Shown here piece after piece: positions 23,211 through 31,567 of a DNA stretch of 64,000 nucleotides. The notes under the pieces were generated by a model. It was not told the DNA's origin, made no database searches, and saw only the letters and a program-made list of their open reading frames with translations. The position numbers and the translations under genes were made by a program. This stretch comes from DASUPK01 sp963795665 (GTDB lineage: Bacteria > Actinomycetota > Thermoleophilia > Solirubrobacterales > 70-9). Location: contig CAWCIP010000013.1 in NCBI GenBank assembly GCA_963795665.1, forward strand, positions 62,001 to 126,000, written 5' to 3'. Every line of letters starts with the position of its first letter. Within the stretch, counting starts at the first letter, position 1.

Positions 23211-24076
23211 GAACCGTCCGCACCAGGAGCGAGCTGCGCGAGGCGCTCATCGCGCCCCGCCGCGAGGGCAAGCGCATCGGGTTGGTCCCGACGATGGGCT
23301 ACTTCCACGACGGCCACCTCTCTCTGATGCGAGGCGCGCGCCGGGAGTGCGATGTCGTCGTGGTCAGCCTGTTCGTCAACCCAACGCAGTTTGGCCCTGG
23401 TGAGGACCTCGACTCCTACCCCAGGGACGAGGACAGGGACGCTGAGCTCGCCGCCCTGGAGGGCGTCGATCTGCTCTGGACGCCGGATGCCGAGCAGATG
23501 TACCCGGAGGGATTCGCGACCTCGGTCGAGGTGGCCAACTCGCTGGCCGGGGTGCTCGAGGGCGACCCGGAGCACCGCGGCCCGTCTCATTTCCGCGGAG
23601 TCACCACCATCGTCGCCAAGCTCTTCAACTCGGTCCAGCCCGACGTCGCCTACTTCGGCCGCAAGGACGCACAGCAGGCCCTGGTGATCGAGCGGATGAC
23701 CAGGGACCTGGACTTCCCGGTCGAGATCTCCGTGCTGCCGACCGTCCGGGAGGAGGACGGGCTCGCGCTGAGCTCCCGCAACGCCTACCTGACGGCGGAC
23801 CAGCGGGAGCGGGCGGCCGCCATCTCCCGCGCCCTGAGCGCCGCGGAGGAGGCAGCCCGCATGGGCGAGACCTCCACACGTGCACTGGTGGAGGCGGCGG
23901 AGCAAGAGCTTCGCAGGGCCGGGGTCGAGCCGGAGTACGTGGAGGCGCGCGCGGCGGAGGACCTGTCCCCGATCGCCGAGCTGAACGGGCGGCCCGTGCT
24001 GGTGGCGGTCGCGGCCCGGGTCGGCAAGGCTCGCCTCATAGACAACGTCCTGATCAATCCGAAAATGGAGGCCTGA
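23207..24076 (+). CDS. panC: pantothenate synthetase
   Basis: A 289-residue enzyme joining pantoate and beta-alanine with ATP. Family motifs are VPTMGYFHDGHLSLM (about 26-40, HIGH-type ATP site), VVSLFVNPTQFGPGEDLDSYPRD, YFGRKDAQQ and SSRNAYL (KMSKS-like position). Starts inside the DUF2520 stop and its own stop overlaps panD by one base. Confidence 0.96.
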   Translation: MRTVRTRSELREALIAPRREGKRIGLVPTMGYFHDGHLSLMRGARRECDVVVVSLFVNPTQFGPGEDLDSYPRDEDRDAELAALEGVDLLWTPDAEQMYPEGFATSVEVANSLAGVLEGDPEHRGPSHFRGVTTIVAKLFNSVQPDVAYFGRKDAQQALVIERMTRDLDFPVEISVLPTVREEDGLALSSRNAYLTADQRERAAAISRALSAAEEAARMGETSTRALVEAAEQELRRAGVEPEYVEARAAEDLSPIAELNGRPVLVAVAARVGKARLIDNVLINPKMEA

Positions 24077-24528
24077 TGCAGCGTCAGATGCTCAAGTCGA
24101 AGATCCATCGCGCGACGATCACGGACCGTGACGTCGACTACGTCGGCAGCATCACCCTCGACCCCGAGCTGATGAGACAGGCGGACCTGCTGGTCAACGA
24201 GCAGGTGCACGTCTGGGACATCGACAACGGCGCCCGCTTCGTCACCTACGCGATCGAGGGCGAGCAGGGCTCGAACACCGTGCAGGTGAACGGCGCCGCC
24301 GCCCGCCTCGTCCGGACCGGCGACAAGGTCATCATCGCCAGCTTCGGCGCCTTCGACGAGACGGACCTCGAGCGCTATTCGCCCGTCGTCGTCCACGTCG
24401 GTGACGGCAACGAGGTCATCGCGGTCGACAGCGACCCCACCGTGCTGCTCGGGGAAGGCATTATGCGAGGGGGCTCCGCAGGCGGAGCCGAGGAGCCACC
24501 CGATTCAAACCAGGAGGCGCTCCTATGA
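24076..24528 (+). CDS. panD: aspartate 1-decarboxylase, with C-terminal extension
   Basis: A 150-residue pyruvoyl-dependent enzyme making beta-alanine. The self-cleavage site is Gly-Ser in YVGSITLD (about 24-25), giving the pyruvoyl group on the alpha chain; Lys9 and Tyr57-region residues are present. The usual protein ends near residue 125; here about 25 more residues (EGIMRGGSAGGAEEPP...) follow. That extension is coded by DNA with a perfect 8-bp hairpin (24472-24489). Overlaps panB by 4 bases. Confidence 0.95.
   Translation: MQRQMLKSKIHRATITDRDVDYVGSITLDPELMRQADLLVNEQVHVWDIDNGARFVTYAIEGEQGSNTVQVNGAAARLVRTGDKVIIASFGAFDETDLERYSPVVVHVGDGNEVIAVDSDPTVLLGEGIMRGGSAGGAEEPPDSNQEALL
24472..24489 (+). 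other. 8-bp hairpin in the 3' extension of panD
   Basis: GGCTCCGC and GCGGAGCC form a perfect stem with a 2-base loop. It codes part of the unusual PanD tail and resembles the GC-rich hairpin style of the dispersed repeats, though without sequence identity to them. Confidence 0.4.
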
Positions 24529-25448
24529 GCACCGAGCCCCGCAAGACGTCGTCGCAGGGTGATCGCCAGCCGGTGACGCTGCCGCGCATCGCAGAGATGA
24601 AGCGCGCCGGCGAGCCGATCGTCATGGTCACCGCCTACGACTACCCCTCCGCCCAGATCGTCGACGAGGCCGGCGTCGACATCGTGCTGGTAGGCGACAC
24701 CGCAGCGATGGTCGTGCTCGGCCACGACGCGACCACCCCGGTCGGCATGGACGAGATGCTGATGATGACGAGCGCCGTCCGCCGCGGGCTGGATCACCCG
24801 ATGCTGATCGGCGACATGCCCTTCGGGTCATACGAGGGATCGAACGAGCTGGCGGTCGGGAACGCGCAGCGCTTCGTCAAGGAGGCGGGTTGCGACGCGG
24901 TCAAGCTCGAGCGTGGCGGGCCCTCGGTGGACCGCGCCCGCGCGATCGTCCGCTCGGGGATCCCGGTGATGGGTCACGTCGGCCTCACCCCTCAGACGGC
25001 GACCGCGCTCGGCGGATTCAAGGCGCAGGGGCGGACGGCCGAGGCCGCCGCCAAGCTCTGCGAGGAGGCGCTGTCCCTGCAGGCGGTTGGCTGCTTCGCG
25101 ATCGTCTTCGAGGCGATCCCCTCGGCGGTCACCGAGGCCCTGATGCCCAAGCTGGAGATCCCGGTGATCGGGATCGGCGCCGGCCCGGCGACCGATGGGC
25201 AGGTTCTCGTGCTGCACGACCTGCTTGGCATCTACGCCGGCCACAAGCCGAAGTTCGTGAAGCGCTTCGCGGACGTCCGCGGTGAGTCGCTGAAGGGAGT
25301 TCGCGCGTACACGGAGGAGGTCCGCGCCGGCACCTTCCCCGACGACGAGCAGCACACCTATTCGATCCCGCAGAAGGAGCTCGAGGAGTTCGCCCGCTAC
25401 CTCGAGGAGGAGACGCTCGTGGGCACCGACACTCCCTGGGACTGGTAG
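24525..25448 (+). CDS. panB: 3-methyl-2-oxobutanoate hydroxymethyltransferase
   Basis: A 307-residue TIM-barrel enzyme producing ketopantoate. Motifs include VMVTAYDYPSAQIVDEAGVD, VLVGDTAAMVVLGHDATTPV (Mg2+ Asp), KLERGG, PVMGHVGLTPQ and EAIPSAVTEAL, all in order and at normal length. Last gene of the DUF2520-panC-panD-panB operon, in 4-base overlap with panD, and followed by a terminator-like hairpin. Confidence 0.96.
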   Translation: MSTEPRKTSSQGDRQPVTLPRIAEMKRAGEPIVMVTAYDYPSAQIVDEAGVDIVLVGDTAAMVVLGHDATTPVGMDEMLMMTSAVRRGLDHPMLIGDMPFGSYEGSNELAVGNAQRFVKEAGCDAVKLERGGPSVDRARAIVRSGIPVMGHVGLTPQTATALGGFKAQGRTAEAAAKLCEEALSLQAVGCFAIVFEAIPSAVTEALMPKLEIPVIGIGAGPATDGQVLVLHDLLGIYAGHKPKFVKRFADVRGESLKGVRAYTEEVRAGTFPDDEQHTYSIPQKELEEFARYLEEETLVGTDTPWDW

Positions 25449-25456
25449 CGCCGCCG

Positions 25457-25474
25457 GCGCCCGGTCACGGGCGC
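25457..25474. terminator. GC hairpin between convergent genes
   Basis: GCGCCCG and CGGGCGC form a perfect 7-bp stem with loop GTCA, just after panB. There is no T run. The minus-strand gene's stop codon (25465-25467) lies in the loop. Confidence 0.4.
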
Positions 25475-27044
25475 GGGGTCGGGGCGGGAGCCGTTGAGGC
25501 GTCCGGAAACTCCCGTGCCGTCTGTCGGCGCAGGATCTCGACGCCCAGCACCGCCAAGCCGGCGAGAACCAGGACTATCAGTACCTGACCGATGTTGTTG
25601 ATCGTGGGAAGGAGTGTCAGCCAGAGCAGGAAGATGAAGGCCAGGACCGCATAGACGACAACCGGCTGCTCGCGCAGGTACGGCGCCAGGAAGCGCCGCA
25701 CGGCGACCTCATGCCGGCCAGGCCCGGCGAGGAGCCCAGCGCCGATGAACCCCAGCCCAATGACGAGCACGAACAGCGCCCGCTCGCGGAGGCCGGCGGA
25801 AATGATGTTCCAGACGCCGGTGATGGCCGGCTTGACCGCGTCGGAGCTCGCCACCGAGTCGATGACCCCATTGCCGATGATGTGCCTCACCAGCAGGACA
25901 AGCAGCGTGGCGCCCACGATCCCGCCACCGGCCGCGATCAGTGCCTCCCGCCGCCAGTTCTTCGCCAGGTAGATGGCCGCCAGGTACAGCACGAGGGCCA
26001 GCAGCGGGAGCACGAAGCCGAGGTTGCGCAGCGCCTTCACGAGGTCCTGGAGACCGCTCAGCCCGTCGGACTTCATCACGACGATCTCGCCGGGGTGCTG
26101 AATCGCCTGACGGTTGAGCAGGGTCGGTGACGCGCGTCTGGAGTGAGGCGAGCGTGGGGTCGAGCTTGAGGATGTTCGCCTGGCTCGGATCCTTGAGCAC
26201 GGCGGCGGCCTGTCCCTGCACTGTCGCCAGCCGCTTGTCGAGCGTGGTCAGGCGGCCCTGGAGGTCGGACAACCGGCTCTGGAGCTGTGCGGGGGCCTTC
26301 GGCTGAATGCCCGCGATCTTCTGCTCGAGGCTCGCGACGGTCGTGTGGAGCTGGGCGGCATCCGTTTCGAGAGTCGTGAGGTTCTGCTGCGCCTGCGGGG
26401 TGAGCGTCCCCGCCTGCGCCTGGGAGAGCGTTGCCCGCGTGGACTCGATCTTGCTCTGCATCGTCGTCAGGCGCTGCTTGAGCTCCGTCGAGGACTGCTG
26501 GATGAAGGCCCTGGATCTGGGAGATCGTCGACGGGTCAACGCCCAGGCGGGTGGCAAGGTCGGCGACGAAGCTCCCGTATTCGAGGGTGACGTCGCCGCC
26601 CTGCGTCGAGACGAACTGGCCCTTGTTCTCGATCAGGCTGACGAACCGCTGCTGCGCCCCGTTGATCGCGGTGGCCACGAGTTGCTGAACTCGAGGCGAG
26701 GCGAGCGCCGTCTCCGCCACGTTCGTGGCGAGTTGTCTGGTCGCCGCCGTGACCGGAGCGGCGAGCGGCTGGGCAGGAGGCGGCAGCTTCTGCTCGATCT
26801 GGGCCTGCACGTCGACGTTGGCGTAGAGCTGGTCGACAGCGAAGATGCTGAGCTGCTCCTGGACGTCCTTGTTCTGGAGGATCTGCTCGGTGTTGTTGGA
26901 GAACTGGCCGGAGTCGAGGACCTCGGTCTGAACCCAGTTCGCGATCATCGAGACGACCAGCACGATCGACGCGAGCACGATGAGGGCCCACACGAGGGTG
27001 CGGTGACGATGCTTCGGCGCTGCTGCCGGGCTTGCGGCGTTCAT
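25465..27044 (-). pseudogene. membrane protein with coiled-coil ectodomain, frame broken twice
   Basis: Three consecutive frames together make one protein: an N-terminal helix (LVWALIVLASIVLVVSMIA) and extracytoplasmic region, then a coiled-coil segment (SSTELKQRLTTMQSKIESTR), then a C-terminal part with four or five helices. The joins are near 26510 (CCC at 26509-26511 where CC restores the frame) and near 26124-26128. Removing one base at each rebuilds a continuous protein of about 525 residues (QIQAFIQQSS and VTTLLNRQAIQ across the joins). Either a decayed gene or sequence error; the latter is favoured. Start ATG 27044 or GTG 27059. Function unknown. Confidence 0.7.
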
Positions 27045-27141
27045 CGGTGGGGGGGACACATCGGGGCCGCCAGTCTTTCATTCACCACGGTCCTCGCATC
27101 GCCCGAATGGGGTGATACCGGAGCGGCGAGAGACCGTCCGC

Positions 27142-27147
27142 TAGCGT
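27142..27147 (+). promoter_or_regulatory. -10 element TAGCGT, leaderless promoter
   Basis: TANNNT element 6 bases before the GTG at 27154; no Shine-Dalgarno is present, so translation is probably leaderless. Confidence 0.4.
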
Positions 27148-27153
27148 GGCCCC

Positions 27154-27570
27154 GTGAGCGTATTCAGCGCGGAGTCGACCTACTCGACGCGGGGGGGCGC
27201 CGATGTCATCGACATCACCGCCGACATCCAGCGGCTGGTGGCCGAGGGGCCGGTGGCCGACGGAATAGTCACCGCCTTCGTGCGTGGCTCCACGGCCGCG
27301 ATCACGACCATGGAGTTCGAGCCGGGCGGGGTCGCCGATCTACGAGCCCTGCTTGACCGATTGATCCCCGTGCAGGGCGACTACGAGCACAACAGGCTCA
27401 ACCACGACACCAACTCGCACGCGCATCAGCGCGCGTCGCTGATCGGTGCCTCCGAGCAGATACCGGCGATCGGCGGGCGCCTTGCCCTCGGAACCTGGCA
27501 GCAGCTCGTCCTGATCGACTTCGACGACCGGCCGCGCGATCGCACGGTGGTCGTGCAGATCGTTTCCTGA
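27154..27570 (+). CDS. YjbQ/UPF0047 family protein
   Basis: A 138-residue single-domain protein. Conserved parts are GIVTAFVRGSTAAITTMEF, the His cluster in HDTNSHAHQRASLIG (about 89-103), and the C-terminal LGTWQQLVLIDFDDRPRDR. Family members show weak thiamine phosphate synthase activity in E. coli, but the cellular role is unsettled. Monocistronic, convergent with the DUF389 gene 4 bases away. Confidence 0.92.
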   Translation: MSVFSAESTYSTRGGADVIDITADIQRLVAEGPVADGIVTAFVRGSTAAITTMEFEPGGVADLRALLDRLIPVQGDYEHNRLNHDTNSHAHQRASLIGASEQIPAIGGRLALGTWQQLVLIDFDDRPRDRTVVVQIVS

Positions 27571-27574
27571 GCCG

Positions 27575-28477
27575 TCAGGCCGGGAGCCGCCTCCGGGAGA
27601 TCCAGATCTGCGAGGCGAGCGTGAGGCTGCCCGAGACGATCAGCAGCGTGACGTTGACCGCGAGCACGACCGCGGCCCCGCCGGCCTGGTCGAAATCGCC
27701 AAGACCGAGCGCGACGCCGAGCAGCGCTGACGCGGGGATCGTGGTCACCGAGATCGCCACTCCGACCGCCGCGGCGGCTCGCGTCTCGAAGGAGAGCATC
27801 GCCGCCACCCCGGCTGCCAGGGCGATCAGCACCGTCGAGTAGTCAGTTCTGCCGAGCGTCCGCAGCCCCCCTGCGCCGAGGTGAAGCTGCCCGTCGATGA
27901 CGTCTGTTGCGTCGAGGAAGGCGGCGAGCGTGCAGCCGATCACGGCGATCAGGAGCAGACCGAGGAGCAGGGTTGCGGCCGCCCGCGTCGTCAACCCGGG
28001 GCGCCTGCCGACGATCCCGACGCAGGCGGCGCAGATCGGCAGAAGGTCGGGGCTGATGGCCATGGCGCCCACGATCAGGATCGTGTTGTCGGTGATCACG
28101 CCCAGGGCGGCGACAACCGCCGCCACGGACATCAGGGCGAAGTAGCGTCCGAGCGGTCTGGAGTGGATCCTCGCTTCACCCATCACCTCCACCCAGGCGA
28201 ATCCCTCCTGTCCGCGGAACCGCCCGTGGCCATGCGGCTCCGGAGCGATCACCTCCTGGCGGGTGAGCAGGTAGTCGTTTTCGGAGACCTCCCAGTCGCG
28301 GATCAGGTCCATGACCTGGTCCGCGACCGCCGGGCGGACGTCGGCAGCGAGCACCACGCCCGAGCCGGCGCGCTCGGGATTGAGGGCAACGATCCGGTGG
28401 ACTCCCCCGGTCCGCTCGAGGGCCTCGGTTACGGCGTCCGCGCGATGATCCTCGACGGCGAGGCGCAGTCGGAGCAT
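27575..28477 (-). CDS. DUF389 family membrane protein
   Basis: A 300-residue protein. Residues 1-80 form a small cytoplasmic ferredoxin-like domain (MLRLRLAVEDHRADAVTEAL); after about 120 residues come five or six helices with NTILIVGAMAISPDLLPICA, the DUF389 hallmark. Function unknown. ATG start 28477; TACAGT -10 seven bases upstream. A longer reading frame extends into the repeat region upstream but has no family similarity. Confidence 0.87.
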   Translation of the reverse strand: MLRLRLAVEDHRADAVTEALERTGGVHRIVALNPERAGSGVVLAADVRPAVADQVMDLIRDWEVSENDYLLTRQEVIAPEPHGHGRFRGQEGFAWVEVMGEARIHSRPLGRYFALMSVAAVVAALGVITDNTILIVGAMAISPDLLPICAACVGIVGRRPGLTTRAAATLLLGLLLIAVIGCTLAAFLDATDVIDGQLHLGAGGLRTLGRTDYSTVLIALAAGVAAMLSFETRAAAAVGVAISVTTIPASALLGVALGLGDFDQAGGAAVVLAVNVTLLIVSGSLTLASQIWISRRRLPA

Positions 28478-28484
28478 GGCGGCA

Positions 28485-28490
28485 ACTGTA
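28485..28490 (-). promoter_or_regulatory. -10 element TACAGT, leaderless promoter
   Basis: Minus-strand TANNNT element 7 bases before the ATG at 28477. Confidence 0.4.
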
Positions 28491-28553
28491 AGGAGACGCC
28501 GGGACGCCTTCGGCATCAGACCGCGACCGCAGGCGGCCGCACCACCTGGAACT

Positions 28554-28631
28554 AAACGGGTCGCGCTGTCGCGCGCCCTCGCATTAAGGGCTTCGCCCTT
28601 CGCTCCTAAGTGGAGCGGCCTGGCGGTCGCT
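28554..28631 (+). repeat. dispersed palindromic repeat, copy C
   Basis: Bases 28588-28631 match the 3' half of copies A and B with two private differences (tggCggTcgct); 28554-28581 match the lipoprotein-coding repeat at 19658-19685. So two repeat modules abut here. It supplies the stop codon (28606-28608) of the hexapeptide transferase gene from the loop of the CGCTCC-GGAGCG hairpin. Confidence 0.7.
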
Positions 28632-29211
28632 TGAACTCGATCTCCCTGATCACCTTCGCGGGCGCCCCCGCGGCGATTACACCGGCCGGCAGATCGCGGG
28701 TGACGACCGAGTTCGCGCCGATCACGCAGCGCTCGCCGATCTCGACGCCCCCGGTGACCACGCACCCGACTCCGAACCAGCAATTCGAGCCGATCCGCAC
28801 CGGGCCCTGGGGCTCGAATCCCTGCCAGGTGACCGGCTTGGTCGGATCGTCATAGCGATGGTCCGAGTCGCCGACGAAGCAGTTGTTGGCGAACATGACG
28901 TGGTCGCCGATCTCGATCAGCTCGAGCGCGGCGAGCATCGTGTTGCGGTTGAGGAAGCAGCCCTCGCCGATGCGGATGCGGGCGTCTCGGGACAGAGTCA
29001 GCCAGCAGCCCGGCTCCAGCAGAGTGCCCTCGCCGATCTCCAGGTGCCCGGAGTCCAGCGCCTCCAGCACCTCGCCCTCGATCGGATAGCGGATGAAGAA
29101 GCCGCCCTCGGCCGCGTGCCGGTTGAGCCGCAGCCGGCGGCGCCGCCGATTGTTGCGCTCGTACCAGCGCCGCTTGACCCGCCAGGTGCGCCATTGCCTC
29201 CAGGAAGCCAC
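28606..29211 (-). CDS. hexapeptide-repeat (left-handed beta helix) acyltransferase
   Basis: A 201-residue protein with hexapeptide turns through about 55-175 (IGEGTLLEPGCWL, IGDHVMFANNCFVGD, IGERCVIGANSVV) and the usual closing AAGAPAKVIREI. Members acetylate sugars or maltose-type acceptors using acetyl-CoA. The N terminus is strongly basic (RRRRRLRLNRH). The last residues (RPPGRST) come from the dispersed repeat. GTG start 29211 chosen because upstream codons would run into the divergent kinase promoter. Acceptor unknown. Confidence 0.82.
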   Translation of the reverse strand: MASWRQWRTWRVKRRWYERNNRRRRRLRLNRHAAEGGFFIRYPIEGEVLEALDSGHLEIGEGTLLEPGCWLTLSRDARIRIGEGCFLNRNTMLAALELIEIGDHVMFANNCFVGDSDHRYDDPTKPVTWQGFEPQGPVRIGSNCWFGVGCVVTGGVEIGERCVIGANSVVTRDLPAGVIAAGAPAKVIREIEFKRPPGRST

Positions 29212-29247
29212 AGCGGGAGCTTCGCAAAAGGCCCGGTTGCAGCCGGA

Positions 29248-29253
29248 TATGGT
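29248..29253 (+). promoter_or_regulatory. -10 element TATGGT, leaderless promoter of ROK kinase
   Basis: TANNNT element 7 bases before GTG 29261. It decides the start, because the in-frame ATG at 29249 lies inside the element and would not be transcribed from it. Confidence 0.45.
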
Positions 29254-29260
29254 CTGCGAC

Positions 29261-30235
29261 GTGAGCGCCGACACGAAGCAGGCAGTACGCGGAGGGATCG
29301 ACCTGGGCGGAACCAAGATCCAGACCGTGGTCGTGGATCCCGCCAACAAGGTCATCGGCCAGTCGCGACGGCCCACCCCCGAGACGGGCGGCCCCGAGGA
29401 CGTGGCACGCGAGGTGGCCGCGGCGATGCGAGAGGCGGCCGCCCAGGCCGGGCTCGGCACCCGCGACCTCAGCGGAGTCGGGATGGGCTCTCCAGGCGAC
29501 GCCGATGAGGAGACGGGAGTCGTCTCGGACGCCCGGAACCTGCCCGGCTGGACCGGCTCATTCCCACTGGGCGAGCACCTCTCCAAGGATCTCGGGGTTC
29601 CGGTCCGAATCGGCAACGACGTCTCGGTCGCCGTCCAGGGAGAGTTCGAGCTTGGCGCCGGCAAGCAGTTCAACACGGTGCTGGGCGTCTGGTGGGGAAC
29701 CGGCGTCGGCGGAGGCCTGATCCTGGACGGCAAGCAGTGGCTGGGCCGCGGCGCCGCCGCCGAGATCGGGCACATGGTCGTCAAGCAGGGCGGCGCCCGC
29801 TGCACCTGCGGGCGCAAGGGCTGCATGGAGGCCTACGCGGGGCGGCTCGCGATGGAGATCAAGGCGCGCAAGGAAGTGAAGAACGGAGCCAAGACCGACC
29901 TGTTCAAGATCATGGAGGAGCACGGCCGGGACCGGCTCACCAGCGGCATCTGGGAGCGGGCGCTGAGGCACGGTGACGATCTGGCGACCACCCTGATCGA
30001 CCGCGCCGTGAAGATGCTGGGCGTCGGCATCGCCTCGGCGGTGAACCTGCTCGACCCCGAGGCGGTGATCATCGGGGGCGGACTCGGCGTGCGCTTCGGC
30101 GAGAAGTACGTCAGCCGGATCGCGACCCGCATGCATCCCCACCTCTTCGTACCGGACCGGCCGCCGCACATGCACGTCGCGACGCTCGGGGATCTTGGCG
30201 GCGCGATCGGCGCCTCCCTGCTCGTCGATCAGTAG
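29261..30235 (+). CDS. ROK-family sugar kinase (glucokinase-like)
   Basis: A 324-residue ROK kinase phosphorylating a hexose with ATP. The phosphate loop is GIDLGGTKIQ, the sugar-binding segment GNDVSVAVQGEF, the ROK zinc motif CTCGRKGCMEAY with the nearby His of EIGHMVV, and the closing ATP motif IIGGGLGVRFG. Glucokinase is the likeliest role; other sugars cannot be excluded. Divergent from the transferase gene; followed by a strong hairpin. Confidence 0.9.
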   Translation: MSADTKQAVRGGIDLGGTKIQTVVVDPANKVIGQSRRPTPETGGPEDVAREVAAAMREAAAQAGLGTRDLSGVGMGSPGDADEETGVVSDARNLPGWTGSFPLGEHLSKDLGVPVRIGNDVSVAVQGEFELGAGKQFNTVLGVWWGTGVGGGLILDGKQWLGRGAAAEIGHMVVKQGGARCTCGRKGCMEAYAGRLAMEIKARKEVKNGAKTDLFKIMEEHGRDRLTSGIWERALRHGDDLATTLIDRAVKMLGVGIASAVNLLDPEAVIIGGGLGVRFGEKYVSRIATRMHPHLFVPDRPPHMHVATLGDLGGAIGASLLVDQ

Positions 30236-30237
30236 GA

Positions 30238-30253
30238 CGCGTCGATCGACGCG
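30238..30253. other. 16-base perfect palindrome after ROK kinase
   Basis: CGCGTCGATCGACGCG is fully self-complementary and begins two bases after the stop codon. With the following terminator it may form a double-hairpin 3' end; its symmetry would also suit a protein-binding site. Confidence 0.4.
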
Positions 30254-30278
30254 CTCAGGATTCAGGCTGAGAGCAAAT

Positions 30279-30311
30279 CGCGGGAGCCCGGCCGCAGGCC
30301 GGGCTCCCGCG
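30279..30311. terminator. strong bidirectional terminator hairpin
   Basis: A perfect 15-bp stem (30279-30293 with 30297-30311) with a 3-base loop GCA, lying between the convergent ROK kinase and DUF7144 genes. It is flanked by A-rich bases on the left and GAAAA on the right rather than a T tract. Confidence 0.75.
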
Positions 30312-30320
30312 AAAACTCGC

Positions 30321-30704
30321 TCAGAGTCCGGCTGCCCTCTCGTCCTCGCCGAAAATGATGATCCCGTAGACCACCCAGACGCAGAGGAAGAAGATTCCCA
30401 GCTCCCAGAACGGGTGGTGGTCGCCCATCGACAGAAGCGCGCCGATAGCACCGAGGCTGCCGCCGATGATCCCGATGACGCGGCCATACGCGTTGCCGGC
30501 CATCAGCGAGAACCCACCGGTCAGCTGGATCACCCCGAGGATGATCAGCACCCAGCCCATCGTGTGGAGGTTCGTGAAGATGTACCGGGTGTCGTTTACA
30601 TAGAAACTGGCGTCGCTGACGGCGCCGATGCCGTAGATGATGTTGAGCACCCCGATCATCAACAGCAGAATCGCTGCAAACACAACTCGACCCGCACCTC
30701 TCAT
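30321..30704 (-). CDS. four-helix membrane protein (DUF7144-like)
   Basis: A 127-residue protein with four transmembrane segments (about 8-30, 45-65, 72-92 and 98-118), a short extracellular loop FYVNDTRYIF, and the DHHPFWELGIFFLCVW segment. This is the usual plan of DUF7144 proteins, abundant in actinobacteria, without known role. ATG 30704 chosen for its GGAGAGGAG Shine-Dalgarno; longer frames upstream lack any signal. Confidence 0.78.
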   Translation of the reverse strand: MRGAGRVVFAAILLLMIGVLNIIYGIGAVSDASFYVNDTRYIFTNLHTMGWVLIILGVIQLTGGFSLMAGNAYGRVIGIIGGSLGAIGALLSMGDHHPFWELGIFFLCVWVVYGIIIFGEDERAAGL

Positions 30705-30760
30705 CTGGGTCTCCTCTCCATTTGCCGGCCGCCCCCGAAGGCGTCCGTATGAGCGCGAGG

Positions 30761-31543
30761 CTACTCCTCGGGGCGGCTGGAGCCCGGGGCACGCGGGCTG
30801 GGCAGGGATGGTGCTCCACCGATCAGGTCCTGAAAGCGCCGCACCCGCTTGTCGTGGCGGGCCTTGCGCGCCTGTGCCTTGACCAGCTTGCCGCTCCCGG
30901 GCTTGTAGCGGCGGTTCGCCCACCACGAGCCCGGCCGCGCCAGCCGGATCGCCCCGACCCAGGCCACCGGCGGGATGAACATGCCGATCACGGCCGTGCT
31001 CAGCTTGCCCTTCAGCGCGACGAACCCGCAGACGGTCAGATCGATCAGGACGGTGGTGACGATCGCGAGGGTGGATCCGCCGTCACCCGCGTCCAGCGGC
31101 ACGAAGCCCACGATGAGCGCGCCGCCGATGATCGCCGCGAAGATCACGGCGTCGACCGAACTGCGCCCCTCCTCCGCCCAGTACACGTCCTCGAGGTAGA
31201 GCCAGAGCGCGAACTCGTCGAGCGTCAGGCCCATGCCGATTCCGAACAGACCGGCGAGGATCTCGAACCACGGGCTCGCGGGGGTGAGCACGAAGCTCAG
31301 GAAGCCCGCGATCATCATCGCGACGATTCCGAAGACCAGATGGTGGATGTGAACTCCGCCCGGAGACACGTTTCCCGGCCACCAGGAGACCTCGGCCCTG
31401 ATCATGCGGGTGCTGAAGCGGATGAAGCCGAAGGAGAGGAGCATCGAGCCGAGCAGGATCAGGCCCGCGCGCTGATCGGCGGTGTCGAGCGCGGCGCCGC
31501 TGTGGATCGTCAGGCTGACGTTGGCTAGCAAACCCTCTCCCAT
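30761..31543 (-). CDS. integral membrane protein with HIHH and acidic motifs
   Basis: A 260-residue protein with six or seven helices from residue 26 to 205 and a basic Ser/Pro-rich C-terminal tail in the cytoplasm. After helix 1 comes VSPGGVHIHHLVFGI (His65, 67, 68), and between later helices TLDEFALWLYLEDVYW (Asp109, Glu110, Glu118, Asp119). The His and acidic residues sit near membrane faces and look like a metal site. I recognise this as a conserved actinobacterial membrane family without a name. A -10-like GATACT stands 6 bases before the ATG. Confidence 0.78.
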   Translation of the reverse strand: MGEGLLANVSLTIHSGAALDTADQRAGLILLGSMLLSFGFIRFSTRMIRAEVSWWPGNVSPGGVHIHHLVFGIVAMMIAGFLSFVLTPASPWFEILAGLFGIGMGLTLDEFALWLYLEDVYWAEEGRSSVDAVIFAAIIGGALIVGFVPLDAGDGGSTLAIVTTVLIDLTVCGFVALKGKLSTAVIGMFIPPVAWVGAIRLARPGSWWANRRYKPGSGKLVKAQARKARHDKRVRRFQDLIGGAPSLPSPRAPGSSRPEE

Positions 31544-31567
31544 TCGGCCAGTATCGCGCCTGACAGA

